A stretch of 64,000 nt of DNA from Coturnix japonica (GCF_001577835.2 NC_029516.1:107431837-107495836), one strand, 5' to 3'. Numbered from the stretch's first letter, positions 35,580 to 47,977 are shown. Notes: generated by a model not told the origin, from the letters alone. Numbers and translations: made by a program.

Positions 35580-36689
35580 TCAGCTGCAACGTCTAACGTG
35601 TTCCAAAACATATTCAGGGAAGTGCAAGCTGCAGACCTGTAAGCCATCCAGCTTACAGGGCATCCTTGGGTATTCATCCTCTTTCCACTTGTTTTCCTCT
35701 GGATCAAAGGTGAGAATTGAGTCACTGTAATGACCATTGTAACAGAGGCCTCCAAGAACCATTATCTGTTTGTCCAGAACAGCTACACCATGACCACTCC
35801 TACCAATCGGCATAGAAGCCAATATAGTCCACTGATCAGTATCAGGGTCATAAACCTCTGTAGATGGACACCCTTGAGATTCAAAGGAGGCCCTGAGGAT
35901 CACACAGACACCACCAAAGACATAAAGCTTACCATTATAAGAAATCATTTTGTGAAAGCATCTTGCATAATTCATTTTGCATTTGTTCTCCCAACAGTTA
36001 GTGACCACTTGAGTCCTCCTTGTTCGCTGCTCTACTGTCCCTTCTTTACTGGGATCAAATACACACACTTGCTTAGAAGTTGAAGATGACGTAATTCCAC
36101 CGGTGATATACAACTTGTTACCCAGGACAGTTCCTTCATGTCCATATTTATTGACTGGATAGGGATCTACAAACTCCCACTTATCTTCAGTAATATCATA
36201 CCGTTCAGTTGAATAAAAGGTTTCATCCCTGGTTCTCCCAGCCACTGCATAAACGTACCTCCCAATAACTCCAACAGCAAACTCGGAACGCGGGACAGAC
36301 ATGTCTGCCATTCGTAACCAAGTGTTCTGTCTTGGGTCATATCTAAACACTTTGGATGAAGCATGAAACTCACCGTCTGGCCCCAGTTCTTCCCCACCTA
36401 ACAGGAACACAAAGTTATTCACAATGGCAAGGCAGTCTGGTCGTAAAGGTACTTGAGGACCCTCTAGTTCCCACCATACCCTCGGTTTGTGCAAGAGAAG
36501 AATTTTACTGTTTACCATACTGTGTCCTATCATTCCTCTAAACACGGCAGTCTGGGGTTTGGCAGAACGAATTTTGTTGGATTTCATTTCCATCAAAGGC
36601 TGCTGGTGAACGCTATGAAAGTAATTCATGGCTTGGTCAACCTCATGTCGCAGCTGCCGGGAGTATCGGTAAAACTCTGATGTTTTTAC
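35580..36689 (-). CDS. KLHL15: KLHL15 second coding exon: Kelch propeller and stop
   Basis: Acceptor TATTCATAG|GTAAAA restores VKTSEFYRYSRQLRHEVDQA before the internal Met at 36629. Codes residues 236-604, ending EYVLEHVRRCS then TGA at 35582-35580. The plus-strand frames over this exon are shadows. Confidence 0.98.
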   Translation of the reverse strand, partial: VKTSEFYRYSRQLRHEVDQAMNYFHSVHQQPLMEMKSNKIRSAKPQTAVFRGMIGHSMVNSKILLLHKPRVWWELEGPQVPLRPDCLAIVNNFVFLLGGEELGPDGEFHASSKVFRYDPRQNTWLRMADMSVPRSEFAVGVIGRYVYAVAGRTRDETFYSTERYDITEDKWEFVDPYPVNKYGHEGTVLGNKLYITGGITSSSTSKQVCVFDPSKEGTVEQRTRRTQVVTNCWENKCKMNYARCFHKMISYNGKLYVFGGVCVILRASFESQGCPSTEVYDPDTDQWTILASMPIGRSGHGVAVLDKQIMVLGGLCYNGHYSDSILTFDPEENKWKEDEYPRMPCKLDGLQVCSLHFPEYVLEHVRRCS

Positions 36690-39600
36690 CTATGAATACA
36701 TTTAAAAGATATTAAAATTCTGACCAAGAGAAACAATCCAGAAAACCTAAATGGCTATGTGTAATTAAAAATTTGTTTTAGTTTAACTCAGGTATTCTCA
36801 ACAGCAATTGCATTCATGTATGGAAGCTTAAGATAACGTACAGTTATTCAAAATCTACGAGGCAACTGAATGATTAAAAGCACAGTGGCTAATGTTGTCA
36901 CTGGAATACTCACACACAAAATTTAAGCAGGGATTATGCACAGGTGAAACGCCCAAGTCCAAAAAATCATTATTCCTTCTTCCCAAGAAAGCCTCTTTAC
37001 ATCTTCTACTTAATCAATGAAACATCTAAGTTAAAAGTGTACTGTTTTCCTGATTTGTAAAGATATTCTGCACACCCATTCTGCATTTACCTAAGTCTAC
37101 TCTAGACTAATGAATTCTAATGAATTCTCACAACAGAGCCCAAGTAGGTATTCCCAAACACTACGCTCTGCTCACAGGTCTATTTAATTGTGATGGAAAG
37201 GGAAGGTTCAGAATCCCTTCCTTCAGAACCTGCAATCACATTCCTCACTCTACAAGGCTGAATCTCTGTGCATCTCCTCAAACTAACACATACCTTTAAT
37301 ACAAGAAGAAAACATATCAATCACCATTCCTTTGCTTGCGCAATTTATTGGTAAATTGTGGAGGTAAGTTTGAACTCCTACTTGCCAAGTGAGACTTAAA
37401 ACCTTTGTACTACTGCCAAGTACACCTCACTACCAGTCTTCAATTCGAGAAGCCTGCTCAGATTTTCTTAAGAAGACTCTACCTACTACCTAAGCTAATT
37501 TGAGCTCCTCCAACTGGTCCTGCAATGATTCCAAAATACATCCTCTGATTTGAATGTTCTGAACATTTTTATTTATCTAGCACCAAACAGGTCATGGATT
37601 ACCACGTGACTCTCTTCAAAAATGCTTCACTCTTCCCGTACAGACAGCCTTGTCTCACACAGCATTCTGACTTATACCACTAAAACAAATCAAAAACCAA
37701 AACAAACAAAAAAATGCTAAATATTGCCAAATGCACAAATACTCTACCAGATTTGATCCCAGCTTTCAGTATCTTTCACATAAAACTGGACTGTTGCCAT
37801 CCACCCAGCCACAGTACATTGGAGCTGGAATGCATTTTCTCTACTTCATTTTTAATCCCCATGAAAACCCCTGCCATGGGCAGGGCTGCCCCCCACCAGC
37901 TCAGCTGCCCAGGGCCCCATCCAACCTGGCCTTGAGCGCCTCCAGGGATGGGTCACCACAGCTTCTCTGGGCAGCTGTGCCAGCGCCCCACCACCCTCTA
38001 AGTAAAGAAATTATACTATGTCTTCTCAATGAACAAAGGTACTTGTATCAGGTTTCTAGAGAGCGAATTCTTCCTCCTCCGTGCAGATAAATAAAACAAA
38101 TAGAAATCTGAGTAGGGATTATGCTGACTGAAATCTAAAGACTCATCAACCTTCCTACAGTTCATACTGTTTTCATATCCACTTATCTCTGGCCCTATTC
38201 AAATTGTAATTATAAGCCTGTCAAAAAACATTACTGAACTTTTGACACACTGACAGAATTTTGAAGTGAAATAGAAAAAGTCAAACACGTCTCTACAATG
38301 GCAGCAACCAAAGCTGACCTGCAACCACACGTCAGTATACATGATACTACAGACAAGTTGCTGTATTTAACTTCTCCTTTTTCTAGTCTGGATCTTTATT
38401 TACATGTGAAAAACAGTCAGTACCTGCACAGGACATGGAAGGGCTATTCTGTTTGTCAGCATAGCTATAAAAAGATAAAACAACGTAGCCTCTCTGCAGC
38501 AAGGACAATACCATCAAAATCAGTGTTTCACCAGTTTATAAAAGGGAACAACAAGAGAAACTGTCACAGTCAAGTTGGAATGTAACTGCAAAGAACTCTC
38601 AAATCAGAACAGACCCAGCAATCTGTAGACCAGAATCAAGGTGCTCAGCAAAAGATAAATACTGCTAGCAAGTCTACCCAAGTCAGCGATAACCCACAGA
38701 CAGAAAAATACCAAGTGCAGAGCCCATTTAAGAGAAGTAGGAACCCCTAACCTTAACCACTAGGCACTTCTTGTTCTAAACTTCAGCACATGAAGTTGTA
38801 GAAAATATTCGACATGATTCACTAGACATGGAGGTGAGAAAAACACCGAAAAACAAGTGCTGAATATCTCTAAAGACAAAATCACAGTGACATAAAATTA
38901 TGGCATCTTTCAAAAATGATGATCTGCTGAGCACATACTCAAAGATGGACTTATTAATATGCATTTCATCCTACCTCTGAAGTACAGGTTGATACTTCCA
39001 GTGGTTAATACATCTCTGATTTAAACTGGGAATTTATAAATCAGCATGAACTAGTTGTAACAAATCCTACACAAAAAGTATTAGAAAAAACTCCCAGTTT
39101 TAAGGACAAAGGGTTTTGAAACAACACTGTCATCTGAGTTATACACAGAAGCTAAATGAAGATTAATGAAAATATGAAAGAAAGGAACAACATGGTCATG
39201 GTACAGTAACAGAGAGAGAAACTCAACTTTCCTCAAGACTTACAGAGCTGTAGATAGGTTTCGAATAAGACCAATGTAACATGTGCGGTGAAACGTGCTT
39301 CCTAGCCATAAAACTCTCTTTTTCAATCATTTCCCCAAATCCTTCCATTTTCCTCACACATCTATGTTAAGGGCCAAGCAACAACAGAAGTACCTATTCC
39401 TACCTAAGAGGCAGTTCTTCCAGGGCAGTTCAGAGTAAGCACACAGGCTACACCTTCCCTTGTGCATCCCAGGTTCGTGTCAGTCTTGAAGTATTAACCC
39501 AGTCACTCATCACTTCCCTTTGAAAAAGACAAGCCATCCCTCTTAGATTGTAAATCTCTCTTAAAAATGCTGTAAGAAACAGAATGGCTTAAAATGCAAG

Positions 39601-42523
39601 AAGTGTCCTTTCTGTGACATGTAAAATTAAGTTATGTAAGTTATTTATGTCCCAGTATAATGACAGGCATCTTAGAAATGCCTATTAGAAAGGTTACATA
39701 AGAATACATATGACAAGTCACTGAGTGTAATTCAGTTTGCTCAACTGTAAGTCAGCCTTAGACTGTACTTGGTATATTCACACAGGATTTGTTTCTGTGC
39801 TTCAGCAAAGGATGAATTCTTATCTGTTCTCTGATCTCCAAAAAAGCACTGTGACTAGTATTTTCCCCTTTCTACATAAACGGATGTGTTTCCTTCAAGT
39901 TACTGACAGAACAGTTAACAAACATGCTCTTTCATTAAATAAAGGAAAATTTAAAAGCACGGTCATGTTTTTACATTAGCTTCAACTGCAGATGTCCTTT
40001 GTCACTGGTCATCCTGGGTTACTCAGCGCTCTTCAACCTAGCTGCAGTGCCAAATGACATGCATGTTTAATTCTACTCCCCTCTGCTCAGTGTAGAACAG
40101 TCCCACAGTAGAAACTGGACTGGTTTCACTCCATTGTCTCATGCAATTAATGGATAGGACATTCACAGGAAAAAGTTTTTACGGGTGACCATGTAGCCTG
40201 GGATGCTGAAAAAGACATCTCTCCTTATGTCATAGCTGCTTGTAGCTGCCAAGAGAAACTGCAAGAAGCTCTGTGTGCAGAATAGACATCAGTGATACCA
40301 AAACCAACTTCAGAAGTTACACCTAAATAGAACCCTAAAAAAGCACAACACCCATTCTATCACTTGCGCTTGCAGAAATTTCACTGAAAACAGTTTGATA
40401 CTTGAACTTCTATTCCAAAAATTCAAAGAACTGAAATAGACTCTTTCACATGAATTTAACCTATTAGATTGACTATAAGAATATCTGATGACATCGGTTT
40501 TCCTAATGAAGACCTTAAATTATGCAATGAAGTCAAAGTTTTATTACAAGCAAGACACTACACAGCATCTTGCAGATTCCAGCTCCTACTAGGAATCCTA
40601 GGAATCATTTCTAACACGATATAAACATCACGTTAGTGTTCTAAAACAATTCTAGGTAATTAGATTTATTTTATGTCCACAGGCTAATAAAGGGTTGTCA
40701 ATGGAAATTAAGTCTACTCAATCCACACGCACACAAAAAGTTAAAAAAAAAAAAAAGAAAAAAAGAATGTAATAACTCAGTCTCAAATAATTAATAGCTT
40801 TTATAATTATAATACAGTCTTATCTGTGTATAGATACCAAAAATGTATGAAAATAATGGTAAGTAGCCCAACAAAATACACAGGGCATTAAATCCTACTA
40901 CTTCACCAAGAGGTGGAAAATACAGAATTTAAAAGTTCACCTGAACACACAAGATTAATAACAACGACATAACATAACAGCACAAGCTGAACAACTCCTA
41001 ACTTGAATACAGTTAGTATTACAGTTAGTAGCCTGTGCAAGTGGCTTACAAGCTTTGTAGTTCTCTACCCATGTCAGATGTTCCCAAGTTTCTCACAAAC
41101 CAGAGAGCAACATTTTTTGTCTATTCTTCAACAGAACAGTAGAAAAAGCAAGTTCTCATTTAACCTCTTAACACATACAATCATGAGTTGAATTTTTTAT
41201 CACCTCTTACAAAGACTCCTCTGTTATTTAAAGTAAGTCATTACATTCCACACTGTCAAACACTTCTGATCGTATTATATGCCTTGAGTAAAATCAAATG
41301 GACGTCTAACTTTTCAGGATCAGGGCTAATTTCTAACTGCTTTGTAATAGCACAAGTACTGAAGATACAATAAAAACAAAAACACTGCAGGTTTAACAGC
41401 AGATGTCAACTTTCATTTGTAAAGAAGAAAAACGTACTTAAAAGACACAAGATCTACAGTCAGCATGTTTTGATTATATCAGTAACATCTGTCATGATAT
41501 ATGCTCTACAAAATCTCTGGGAAGCAAGAAACAACTTGCAGAAAACAAAGAATGACTGAAATAAAACCTGATACGTGACCTTGTTTTAAGATGTCCTTTC
41601 CATACGAAGTTACTTAAACACATGTGTTACAACCTACCTGTTGTAACCTCCATCCACTGTACATACTATTGCCTAACAATCAGATGGCATTACTTCTAGA
41701 CGCTTGTTTTCTACGGGTCTACTGCTCCTCCTAACAGGACTGGGAATCTTATCTGTTTAACAACATGCTGCCCTAGCTAAATGATGAATTCTGCCTACTG
41801 CTTTTCAAATGCACCAACCTTCTCAAAAACACTGGATGGTGTCATCAAACAAAACCTGATGTTCTGAATGATGGTGTCCGTATGCCTCCAGCGTCTTCTA
41901 TCATGGCGCAGCCAGGCCTGAACAGCTTCATACAGCTCTATCTCTGGAAACCTGCTCAGATGATCATTATCCAAGTAAGACATGAGCTTTTCAAAGCTCA
42001 GATATGAAAGGAAGTCAGGTCTGGACATGAGCGGCACAAAATTCTCTAGCAGGAAAGAGTCCAATTTTTCCCTGACTCCTTCGATGTTTACACCAAAATC
42101 ATCCAGAAGTCTCATAATTTCAGCACAGTTTTCTAGGCAGATTTTAGCTAAGAGAAAAGAGCAGCAAAATTTTACCACCTCTATAAGCTGGACATACATG
42201 GCAGCCTGAAGGATTTCATGAACAGTGTTCATACTCAGTTCAATAGTTCCGTAATACATGAATTGGAGGACATGGCTGAAGCCTGTAGCTGTCAGACCTT
42301 TCAAATGGATTTTGTCCTGATCTCGTTCTCGCATGTCAGCTGTGAACATAATCCTGAAGTAATCGCTCTGGGTGGCAAGCAGTGCTTTATGAGCCTGAAA
42401 TTGGTGGTCTTCAATGACAAGTGTGACATCAAGGAGCAATCCCTCCTCATACAGTGCTCTGAATCCAGCAGAGACACTGGTGTCATGGATGGAGGAGCTA
42501 AACCCTTCCACGTCCCCTGCCAT
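35580..42523 (-). CDS. KLHL15: KLHL15, BTB-BACK-Kelch CUL3 adaptor, complete
   Basis: Substrate adaptor of a CUL3-RING ubiquitin ligase. In mammals it is known to target the PP2A subunit B'beta (PPP2R5B) and the repair factor CtIP (established knowledge). Two coding exons, 42523-41819 (235 codons) and 36689-35580 (369 codons plus TGA), give 604 aa, exactly the human length. BTB spans about residues 20-130 (LLLDVTLVIEDHQFQAHKAL), BACK about 135-235, then a C-terminal Kelch propeller. Kelch double-glycine repeats include FLLGGEE (333-334), YITGG, YVFGG and MVLGG, each followed by Tyr/Trp spacing. The start MAGDVEGFSSSIHD is the conserved family start, seven bases inside the exon after acceptor CCTCAG|GTGATTC. 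Transcribed away from EIF2S3. Confidence 0.98.
36690..41818 (-). other. KLHL15 intron between the coding exons
   Basis: 5.1 kb. Holds one CR1 fragment (37866-38008) and a short A-tract (about 40741-40765); otherwise unique AT-rich sequence with only chance ORFs. Confidence 0.9.
37866..38008 (-). mobile_element. CR1 LINE 3' fragment lacking its tail
   Basis: Antisense CR1 from CCCTGCCATGGGCAGGGCTG to CACCACCCTCTAAGTAAAG. Same subfamily wording as the left arm at 19700. The terminal ~50 bp and the octamer tail are absent. Confidence 0.88.
41819..42523 (-). CDS. KLHL15: KLHL15 first coding exon: BTB and BACK domains
   Basis: The acceptor lies at 42530/42531 (TTTTCCTCAG|GTGATTC) with seven untranslated bases before ATG; donor GAG AAG|GTTGGT at 41819. 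Residues 1-235 include the BTB core, the 3-box/BACK region with LLDDFGVNIEGVREKLDSFL, and YEAVQAWLRHDRRRW near the end. Identical over long runs to the mammalian protein as I recall it. Confidence 0.98.
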
Positions 42524-44460
42524 GAATCACCTGAGGAAAAAATAAAATAAAAATAAAAATAAATTATTTCTAGTATTGAAAATATCACAAGCTCTTTCCG
42601 ATCAGATAAATGCAAACTGAAGTTACTTTCAACAAGACTTAGAAGTCTTCCCCATCCTTAATTTTTCAGCTGAAGAGAAAACAACTTGAGACTTAAAACT
42701 GAAACTTTAGTTATTTCCCACCCCAAAGTACTCTTTGTTTAAAGAAAAGGTAATGAACGTGAATAACTATGAAATAAGGCCAAAATGATTCCTCTTTTCA
42801 AACTACTCAGAGGTTAGGATAATACATATACAATGCCAACTTTGCCACTGGTTTCTCCCTTCCCTCCTCGATCTTTCTAAAGTTATCTCAGGAAAGTAAT
42901 AAAACACCCCATCTTGAGTATCAAAGGTTTAAGAAAGGAAGCAGAACTTCCTTCACTTCAGAAGCAAACTCCAGAAGGTCCATACAAAATATAATTCCCC
43001 ACAAAATGTAGTATATTTAAAACGTGTGCTGGTTTACTCGTAAGTTATTGTGAGGAAACAGAATGGAGATATTATTCAAGTTTGCGTCTCATTTCTCTCA
43101 TAATGATACAGTCCAATTTTACAGTGTCTTATGCTGAGAATTATTTATGTGATGAGATTTACAAACTGCTGAACACTAAGGCCATAGGAGGCACTGACAG
43201 GATTACATGGTAATAAATAATATTCTACATACTGAGTTTGGTGAAGCTTAAATGTTTATTAAGCATGTGAATATTAATAATATAGGTTTCTTTATTATAT
43301 TAATAATAGGTTTCTTGGGCTGTTCTGGAAAACCCATTCAACTCATAAACCTGACAGAGAATAAAACTGTGGGGAATACCAAATATAGAGTTTGGCAGCA
43401 GGACAGATCTGACACAGAGGGCAGGACATTACACATAAGCAGGAAAACGGTGGAAGGGTAACACCTTCCCTTTTGGCACTGATACTCCATTACAACTGGC
43501 TCAGCCATTTTTATCTTTACCCCGCTCCAAATCACACTGGAATATTCATTCAGATTTCTATTTGTGCATTTTAATACGTAACCCTGACACTCCCATGACT
43601 GTTAACAGTTTGAAGCAGCAGCATACTGCTACTGGTAACCCACACACAAAGCCAAGTTACATTAAGATCAATACATGTTACAAACTGTTAATTTTTGTGT
43701 CTACAGAGCGTTAAAACAGAGCATGGACACCCAGTTGGCCAAGGTTTCACAACTTCAGAAAGCAATTATGTTGTACCCTGCTTCCTCAGTACCACATTCT
43801 AACTGCTGCCATTGTAACTGAGGTGTATTTGATTGGACTCCATAAGCAGATGATGAACTCCTCGCTTCAATCTGCACCCATCCTGGGAAGAAAAAAGGGA
43901 ATTTTTTCCTTGACCATGCAAAGCTACAGAGGTGAGTGGGTGCTGGTAGCCACACCTCATGGAACGCTCACCACACACACACTGTCCAAGCCTGATGACA
44001 GTAGAATTGTCATGAATCTATATGAAAACCGAGGCCTGACAAGAAAACTCAAACTCGTCAAGGTTAGGGCAGTAGCAAGAGACAAAGCTGTCAATCCGAT
44101 CACTTTCTTAGCAGTATCCATGGTAGCATATTCCCCTCAATGTCCCTGAAGACAGAGAGAAAATTTAAACTGCGCTAGAACTATGCATTTTGAGTCCCTT
44201 GCTCCTGAACACAGCATATTTCTACCAGAAAGGAAAATAACCAAACACCTTGTTCTTAGTTGTTGATCATTCTTGTATAAAAGCAGGCAACGAAAGAATT
44301 CTCTGTCTCAAAAAGAAGCAACAAAGCGATGAGAAAGCATAAAGCTTGTGCTTTCCAATAGAATGTATGATACCAAATACAAGACAAGCAGTAATATTAG
44401 CATTTTTTCTTTCATTAGAACATCTCCAATTCCCCCCTTCCACTCCCTGCTCTCTGACGT

Positions 44461-44652
44461 TACAGAATGACCCGGGTTGGAAGGGACCTCAAGGATCATG
44501 TAGTTCCAACCCCCCTGCCTGGCAGGGCCACCAAACATTACAATTTACTGATCCAGGTTGCCCAGGCCCCGCAAACCTTGGCTTGAACCTCTCAGTACGG
44601 GGCATCCACAACTCCTGGGCCGCCTGTTCAGGGCTACACCTCTCTAGTAATG
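44461..44652 (-). mobile_element. CR1 LINE, 3' part of a split copy
   Basis: Antisense 3' end (CAGAATGACCCGGGTTGGAA, CCTGGCAGGGCCACCAAACA) stopping at CCTCTCTAGT. The missing continuation of the same subfamily starts at 46518. It has an unusual number of one-base gaps compared with the copy at 57648. Confidence 0.9.
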
Positions 44653-44853
44653 CTAGATTACCTGCATTGAGGAACACTTTCTAGGTTCCACTCACCACTC
44701 TCCCTGAAGGCGATTACTTGGTAAAAAATACATTAAAACAGGATGTCAGACACAAAATTCTACAACAGAGGCAGGTAAATCAGCACTCTGAATTATATTC
44801 AGTAAATGTTTTCAAACAAACTGTTTAGCTTTAAGTCATTTAATTCTTCTTTT

Positions 44854-45042
44854 CACATCTCACAGTCTCACAGTCTCATGCGGGTTGGAAGGGACCTTAG
44901 CAGATCATCGAGGTCCCAACCCCCCAGGATCGAGCTCTCTGTGTAGCAGAGGCAGCCACTTTCTACTACTATGCATCACCTGGGGATTCAACCCAGGGCT
45001 CTCTGGTGTTGCAAGCAGCATCCTTAACCACTTGCGCCCCCG
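44854..45042 (-). mobile_element. Dimeric tRNA-like SINE with CR1-type tail, copy B (decayed)
   Basis: On the minus strand: A-box-like GGCGCAAGTGGTTAAGG (45038-45022), B-box GGTTGAATCC with one base lost (44993-44984), a second tRNA-like half with CTGCTACACAGAGAGCTCGA, then a CR1 3' end (GGTCCCTTCCAACCCGCATG) and a (GAGACTGT)-type tail. Same architecture as copy A at 52489-52684, so it is a dispersed family rather than a chance match. Confidence 0.75.
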
Positions 45043-45884
45043 CCAACATCTCCTGTATTATTTTTAATAAATCCCCATTTTCCAATACCAAAACGTTTCA
45101 TCACACACATCAAGCTGCTTTCAGTGGGTTACTTAAGAAGAGCCAAAGAGCCATCTAAAGAAGTTTCAGAATCTTACGAGCAACGTGGTGTAATGAATAC
45201 TCTCCTTCTCTTAATGATGCATTCCCACTTACTGGTACTAAACCATACACTATATCAAGAAGTTATAGTTTTCTTTACAACTAAAGAATGTATTGGGCCG
45301 GAGCACGTTTATTTTAACAAGGGGTTAAAACAGTACAGACACTGGAAGACTTAACAGTTAAATGTATATTATGACCAAGGGGGAGAAGTCCTCATTTCTA
45401 AAGCTGCCACACTAAGTCAAAAGCAAATGGCAGTGCGGCCATTTAAATAATAGAAAAGCATAACAAAATACTCACAAATGAAGCCATTTTTCTAAAGCAT
45501 AGCTATCTTCATTCCTCCCACACACTTTCCATCTTAGATGTAATTCTATGCGCTATTCAAATGCTGCAGCTTATTTCCAGAAAGATATAACGTAAACATT
45601 TTCCCCCCCTGTTTTCAATAAAAATGCAAATTCAAGAGTTACAGCTTTTCCCACCCGTGCAAAATGACAATAGCTCACTTGATTTGAAGGAAGCCTACGG
45701 TAGTCTGTAAGAAAATTGGAACAGAAAGAAAATCCAACCTATAAACAATGAAGGGGGGGGGAGAGAAAAATCTAAGTTGGCGTTCTGCATTGTCCTGCGC
45801 ATACTGAAGCTATCGGTATAATGCAGTACAGGAAGGAAGATTCTCTGCTGGAAGAAAAAAAAGCCAACGAGAAATACTCTTAAC

Positions 45885-46075
45885 CTTATTCGCTTTTCTT
45901 GACATTTCTTCCTCTTTTAGCACACAGCGCATTACAGCATCTACTGAGGCTGTAAAAGCTCCTTCTTGGAACATCGATTTCTCATCTTTATTCTGCAGTT
46001 GTAACAGAAGTCTGTAAACCTTGTTCCACACTGTTTTTCTTGCCAACACAGGAGAACCTTCTTTACTCAGCGTGT
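45885..46075 (-). other. Unidentified exon-like ORF within the segment that splits CR1
   Basis: Open for 63 codons between a good acceptor (TTCCTCTTTTCTGC tract, CTAAGCCTCAG|ACACG) and a donor AAG|GTTAAG. Translation includes LARKTVWNKVYRLLLQLQNK and MRCVLKEEEMSRKANK: charged, helical, protein-like composition. I do not recognise the family. It could be an exon of an unrecognised gene, an exonic fragment carried in by the insertion, or chance. It cannot extend KLHL15, because joining it to the KLHL15 exon at 42530 puts it out of frame. Confidence 0.35.
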
Positions 46076-46517
46076 CTGAGGCTTAGAGGCACAAGCAGAA
46101 AAGAGGAAGGCTCAACTCACAAGCTACTACTGAGGATGAATTAAGGGAATACTCATTTATTTCACCAGACATACAGAGTTGTGCTTTGGTATCACAGTTC
46201 TAAAATACAGCTTAAAATCCAAAAGTCTGTTCCATCTATCCCATTCCTTTCATCTGTCAATGCGTGCATTTCAATGCAAATTTTACAGCTGGTACATATG
46301 CTTTCTGTAGCACCACACACAGTAAAAGCTGCTTTGAGCTCAATTCTTTGACCCAAACACTGTTCAAAGTAGCACTTCCCTGCACTAACAGGACAACGTT
46401 TCCAAAGTCAGTTTTCACACATACATATGAAAATGCTATATATACAAGCAAAACATTTCTAGTTACTCAGACTCACCACTGGGCCTCTGAATGCAGCTAG
46501 ATATGCAATTAGTGTAT

Positions 46518-46846
46518 CTCCTAGTGGACTTCCCCTAACATCCAACCTACATCTTCCCTCTTTAACTTAAAACATTTCCCTGTGTCCTGCTATTGTCCGC
46601 CTTTCGAAGAGTTTACTCCCTCCTGGGAGTAAGTTCCCTTCAGGTACTGAAAGGCTGCAATGAGGGTCACCCGCGCAACCTTCTCTTACTCCAGGCTGAA
46701 CAAGCCCAACTCCCTCAGCTGTCTCATAGGGAGGTGCTCCCCGCCCCTGATCATTTTCGCCTCTGGACCCTTTCCAAAATCTCCATGTCTTTTTTGTACT
46801 GAGGGCTCCACACCTGGACACAGTACTCCAGATGGGGCCTCTTCTC
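46518..46846 (-). mobile_element. CR1 LINE, 5' part of a split copy
   Basis: Continues where 44652 stops: CTCCTAGTGGACTTCCCCTA through GGGCTCCACACCTGGACACA, to GATGGGGCCTC, where it is 5'-truncated. Lacks its own 3' end, which supports one copy split by 1.86 kb rather than two insertions. Confidence 0.9.
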
Positions 46847-47944
46847 TCCTAAATTAACAGTAACAAGGTATACATTAGTTTCTCTTAGTATTATGTGCAT
46901 TAAGTGGATGACGTAAGTGCACTTGACAGACATCAAAATAGCTCTGAACCATTTGACTAAAATATCAGTACAGCTCCACCTGTACATAAAACCACACTCC
47001 TTGCATGGAGCTCAACCCAATCTTGGGCCACTTACATGAAAGGACACGACAGGACCACCCTACCCCAAGAGTCAGCGTTTTGTTACATATATTTGCATGT
47101 TATACCATAACTTTATCAAATGCCAGGATTATTAATACCACTGATTTCTCACTGCAAGACACTTATTAAGAAAACGGTGCTGCAAAAAAATCTCTAATTA
47201 TATTCGTTTACAGGAATGTTTGGGCTTTAAGAATAATAAATGGTAAGGAGCAGGCAGTGATATTTTAGTAAAAACAATTCTAGCTGTCAACAGTTTAGGT
47301 TTACATTTTACTTTTAGGTTTACTTCAACTACACCCTAAAACTCAATGTCTTTCTCATTGCTATTGGTAAGCTCATTGCTAACTTAGTGTCACCTTTTAT
47401 GTAGCCCTCTGAGCAAAATACACCTCAAAGAGATTGTGCCCTTTGTCCAAGCACAGCATTAAACTGCACACAAGTACCGGGCATTGTATTTGTGTCAGAA
47501 AGACAGAAAGCTTCCCCTTGGCAGGCTCCCATAGATATAACAACGACCTCGCACGGCGTGAGCCCAGCAGCAAGCCAGCGCCGCTCTGCCTGCTGAAAGG
47601 CAAATCAGCACGTGTAGATCCATAGCAGCCATAGGATGTAATTAAGGAAAGTGAAAGGAGATGAGTGACAGTGGGAAAGTTTATAGGACTTGCGGTGGAA
47701 ATTAAACTCATGGGCTGGATGTTGGGAGGAACAACACAGCGAGGATGCCGACACGGCGGGTGCTGTGCTGAAGGGACCCGAGTGTGAATTGGGGGCAATG
47801 GCGGTGCAAGTTGCCCGGGTTACACCTCTGAGAGTCGATCTCTACGACACGGCACAAGAAAGAGCATGCAGAATTGCAGCCAGGTGCTGCTTTTGTATCG
47901 AGGAACAGTTTTACGGCTATGTCTAATCTTCTTCTACACCAGAA

Positions 47945-47977
47945 AGGAGGGGGGGGGGGGGCGGGAGGGGGAAGGAA
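47945..47977 (+). repeat. Poly-G run
   Basis: About 14 consecutive G then CGGGAGGGGG on the plus strand, in the inferred KLHL15 5' intron. G-quadruplex-prone and also an assembly-error-prone sequence type. Confidence 0.9.

Noticed and set aside
43823-44149. 108-codon plus-strand frame in the KLHL15 5' intron
   Set aside because: No recognisable domain, no splice or promoter context; antisense to KLHL15. Not enough to call.
43700-44340. Possible LTR because of a TATAAAAG-like motif at about 44276
   Set aside because: No matching terminal repeats, primer-binding site or coding remnants around it; a lone TATA-like string is not evidence of a retroviral element.
47397-47798. 133-codon minus-strand frame near the KLHL15 island
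   Set aside because: Low-complexity Ser/Pro/Leu composition and no homology that I recognise; flanks show no convincing exon signals.
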